NCBI GenBank assembly: GCA_964487455.1
Contig: CAZARE010000377.1
Location: 1-6,555, forward strand
Length of the DNA stretch: 6,555 nt
Source of the DNA: DASWJZ01 sp964487455
GTDB taxonomy: Bacteria > Pseudomonadota > Alphaproteobacteria > Rhizobiales > Afifellaceae
Direction of reading: 5' to 3'
Under the pieces are notes generated by a model, which made no database searches, was not told where the DNA came from, and saw nothing but the letters and a program-made list of their open reading frames with translations. Of this stretch, positions 6,240 to 6,555 are shown piece by piece. The translations under genes and the position numbers were made by a program. The first letter of the stretch is position 1, and each line of letters starts with the position of its first letter.

Positions 6240-6555
6240 CTTTGTCGCGGCGTGGGGTCTGCTCCTCGTCAGCACCATCGACAATGTCCTCAGACCCTAT
6301 GTCCTTGGGAAGACCAACAACCTCCCCGTGGTGCTCGGGTTCTTTGGGTTCCTCGGCGGCATCCTCGCCTTCGGCTTCATCGGCGTGTTCCTCCTCGGCT
6401 CGACACTGCTCGCTGTCGGCTACGCCCTCTTCCTCGAGTGGACCGCAGCCGAGGTTGAGGAGCGCCGGCACCCCACGCCGACACCTTCGGATGCCCTAAA
6501 TCTTATGGACCCGCACACCAGATATCTGTGCCCAATAGGTTTGTGGAACCTAATG
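6184..6555 (+). pseudogene. AI-2E family transporter, C-terminal fragment
   Basis: An open frame runs from an ATG at 6184 to the window end. From 6235 it encodes GIFVAAWGLLLVSTIDNVLRP, then NLPVVLGFFGFLGGILAFGF and IGVFLLGSTLLAVGYALFLEW. These are the conserved last membrane segments of the AI-2E exporter family (PerM/YdiK-like), including the STIDNVLRP signature. The first six or so membrane segments of the roughly 350-residue family are absent, and residues 1-17 are merely the antisense of the oxidase fragment. There is no ribosome-binding site before 6184. Family resemblance fades after about 6495 (PTPTPSDAL), and the last 60 bases are more AT-rich, so a further junction may lie there. Probably a non-functional remnant. 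Confidence 0.75.

Noticed and set aside
6519..6552. Palindromes CAGATATCTG and TAGGTT-N5-AACCTA near the window end as the end of an insertion sequence
   Set aside because: Both are short, no transposase is visible, and the window stops before any element could be confirmed.
1..6555. Search for CRISPR arrays, tRNA or rRNA genes and phage or defence genes
   Set aside because: No regularly spaced repeats, cloverleaf-like sequence, integrase, or defence-type protein was seen on either strand.

Overview
The window is high-GC DNA with a gene style typical of Alphaproteobacteria (probably Hyphomicrobiales/Rhizobiales); the taxon is inferred from protein character only. Positions 1 to about 5630 form a compact catabolic island for shikimate-type hydroaromatic acids. 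Positions about 5640 to 6555 are a patchwork of gene fragments.

Layout. On the minus strand, from right to left, lie a shikimate dehydrogenase (aroE-type, 2041-2967) and a TRAP transporter operon: dctP binding protein (942-1931), dctQ small membrane subunit (325-840) and dctM large permease (1-328, cut by the window edge). On the plus strand, diverging from aroE, lie a TetR-family regulator (3080-3736) and, immediately after it, a 3-dehydroshikimate dehydratase fused to a 4-hydroxyphenylpyruvate dioxygenase-like domain (quiC type, 3741-5627).

How the genes fit together. The TRAP system would import a carboxylated ring compound such as shikimate or quinate. The dehydrogenase has an Asp where NAD-dependent enzymes place it and would oxidise the substrate to 3-dehydroshikimate. 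QuiC would dehydrate that to protocatechuate, which enters ring cleavage encoded elsewhere. No 3-dehydroquinate dehydratase is visible, so shikimate is the simplest substrate; quinate would need a dehydratase from elsewhere in the genome.

Regulation. The clearest unlisted signal is a duplicated promoter-operator. The palindrome ACGAA-N4-TTCGT sits in the -35/-10 spacer of the promoter in front of dctP (about 1986-2015). It also sits in that of the promoter in front of aroE (about 3015-3043), where it overlaps the opposing tetR promoter as well. This predicts one TetR repressor controlling import, oxidation and its own tetR-quiC operon. A strong stem-loop between dctP and dctQ probably sets the ratio of binding protein to membrane subunits.

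Right end. A perfect AGGAGG site at the end of quiC leads to an ATG that opens only six codons, which looks like the stump of a lost next gene. After it come the 3' end of a multicopper oxidase gene (minus strand, frameshifted) and the 3' end of an AI-2E family transporter gene (plus strand). These two abut tail-outwards at about 6230, as expected of a recombination or deletion scar.
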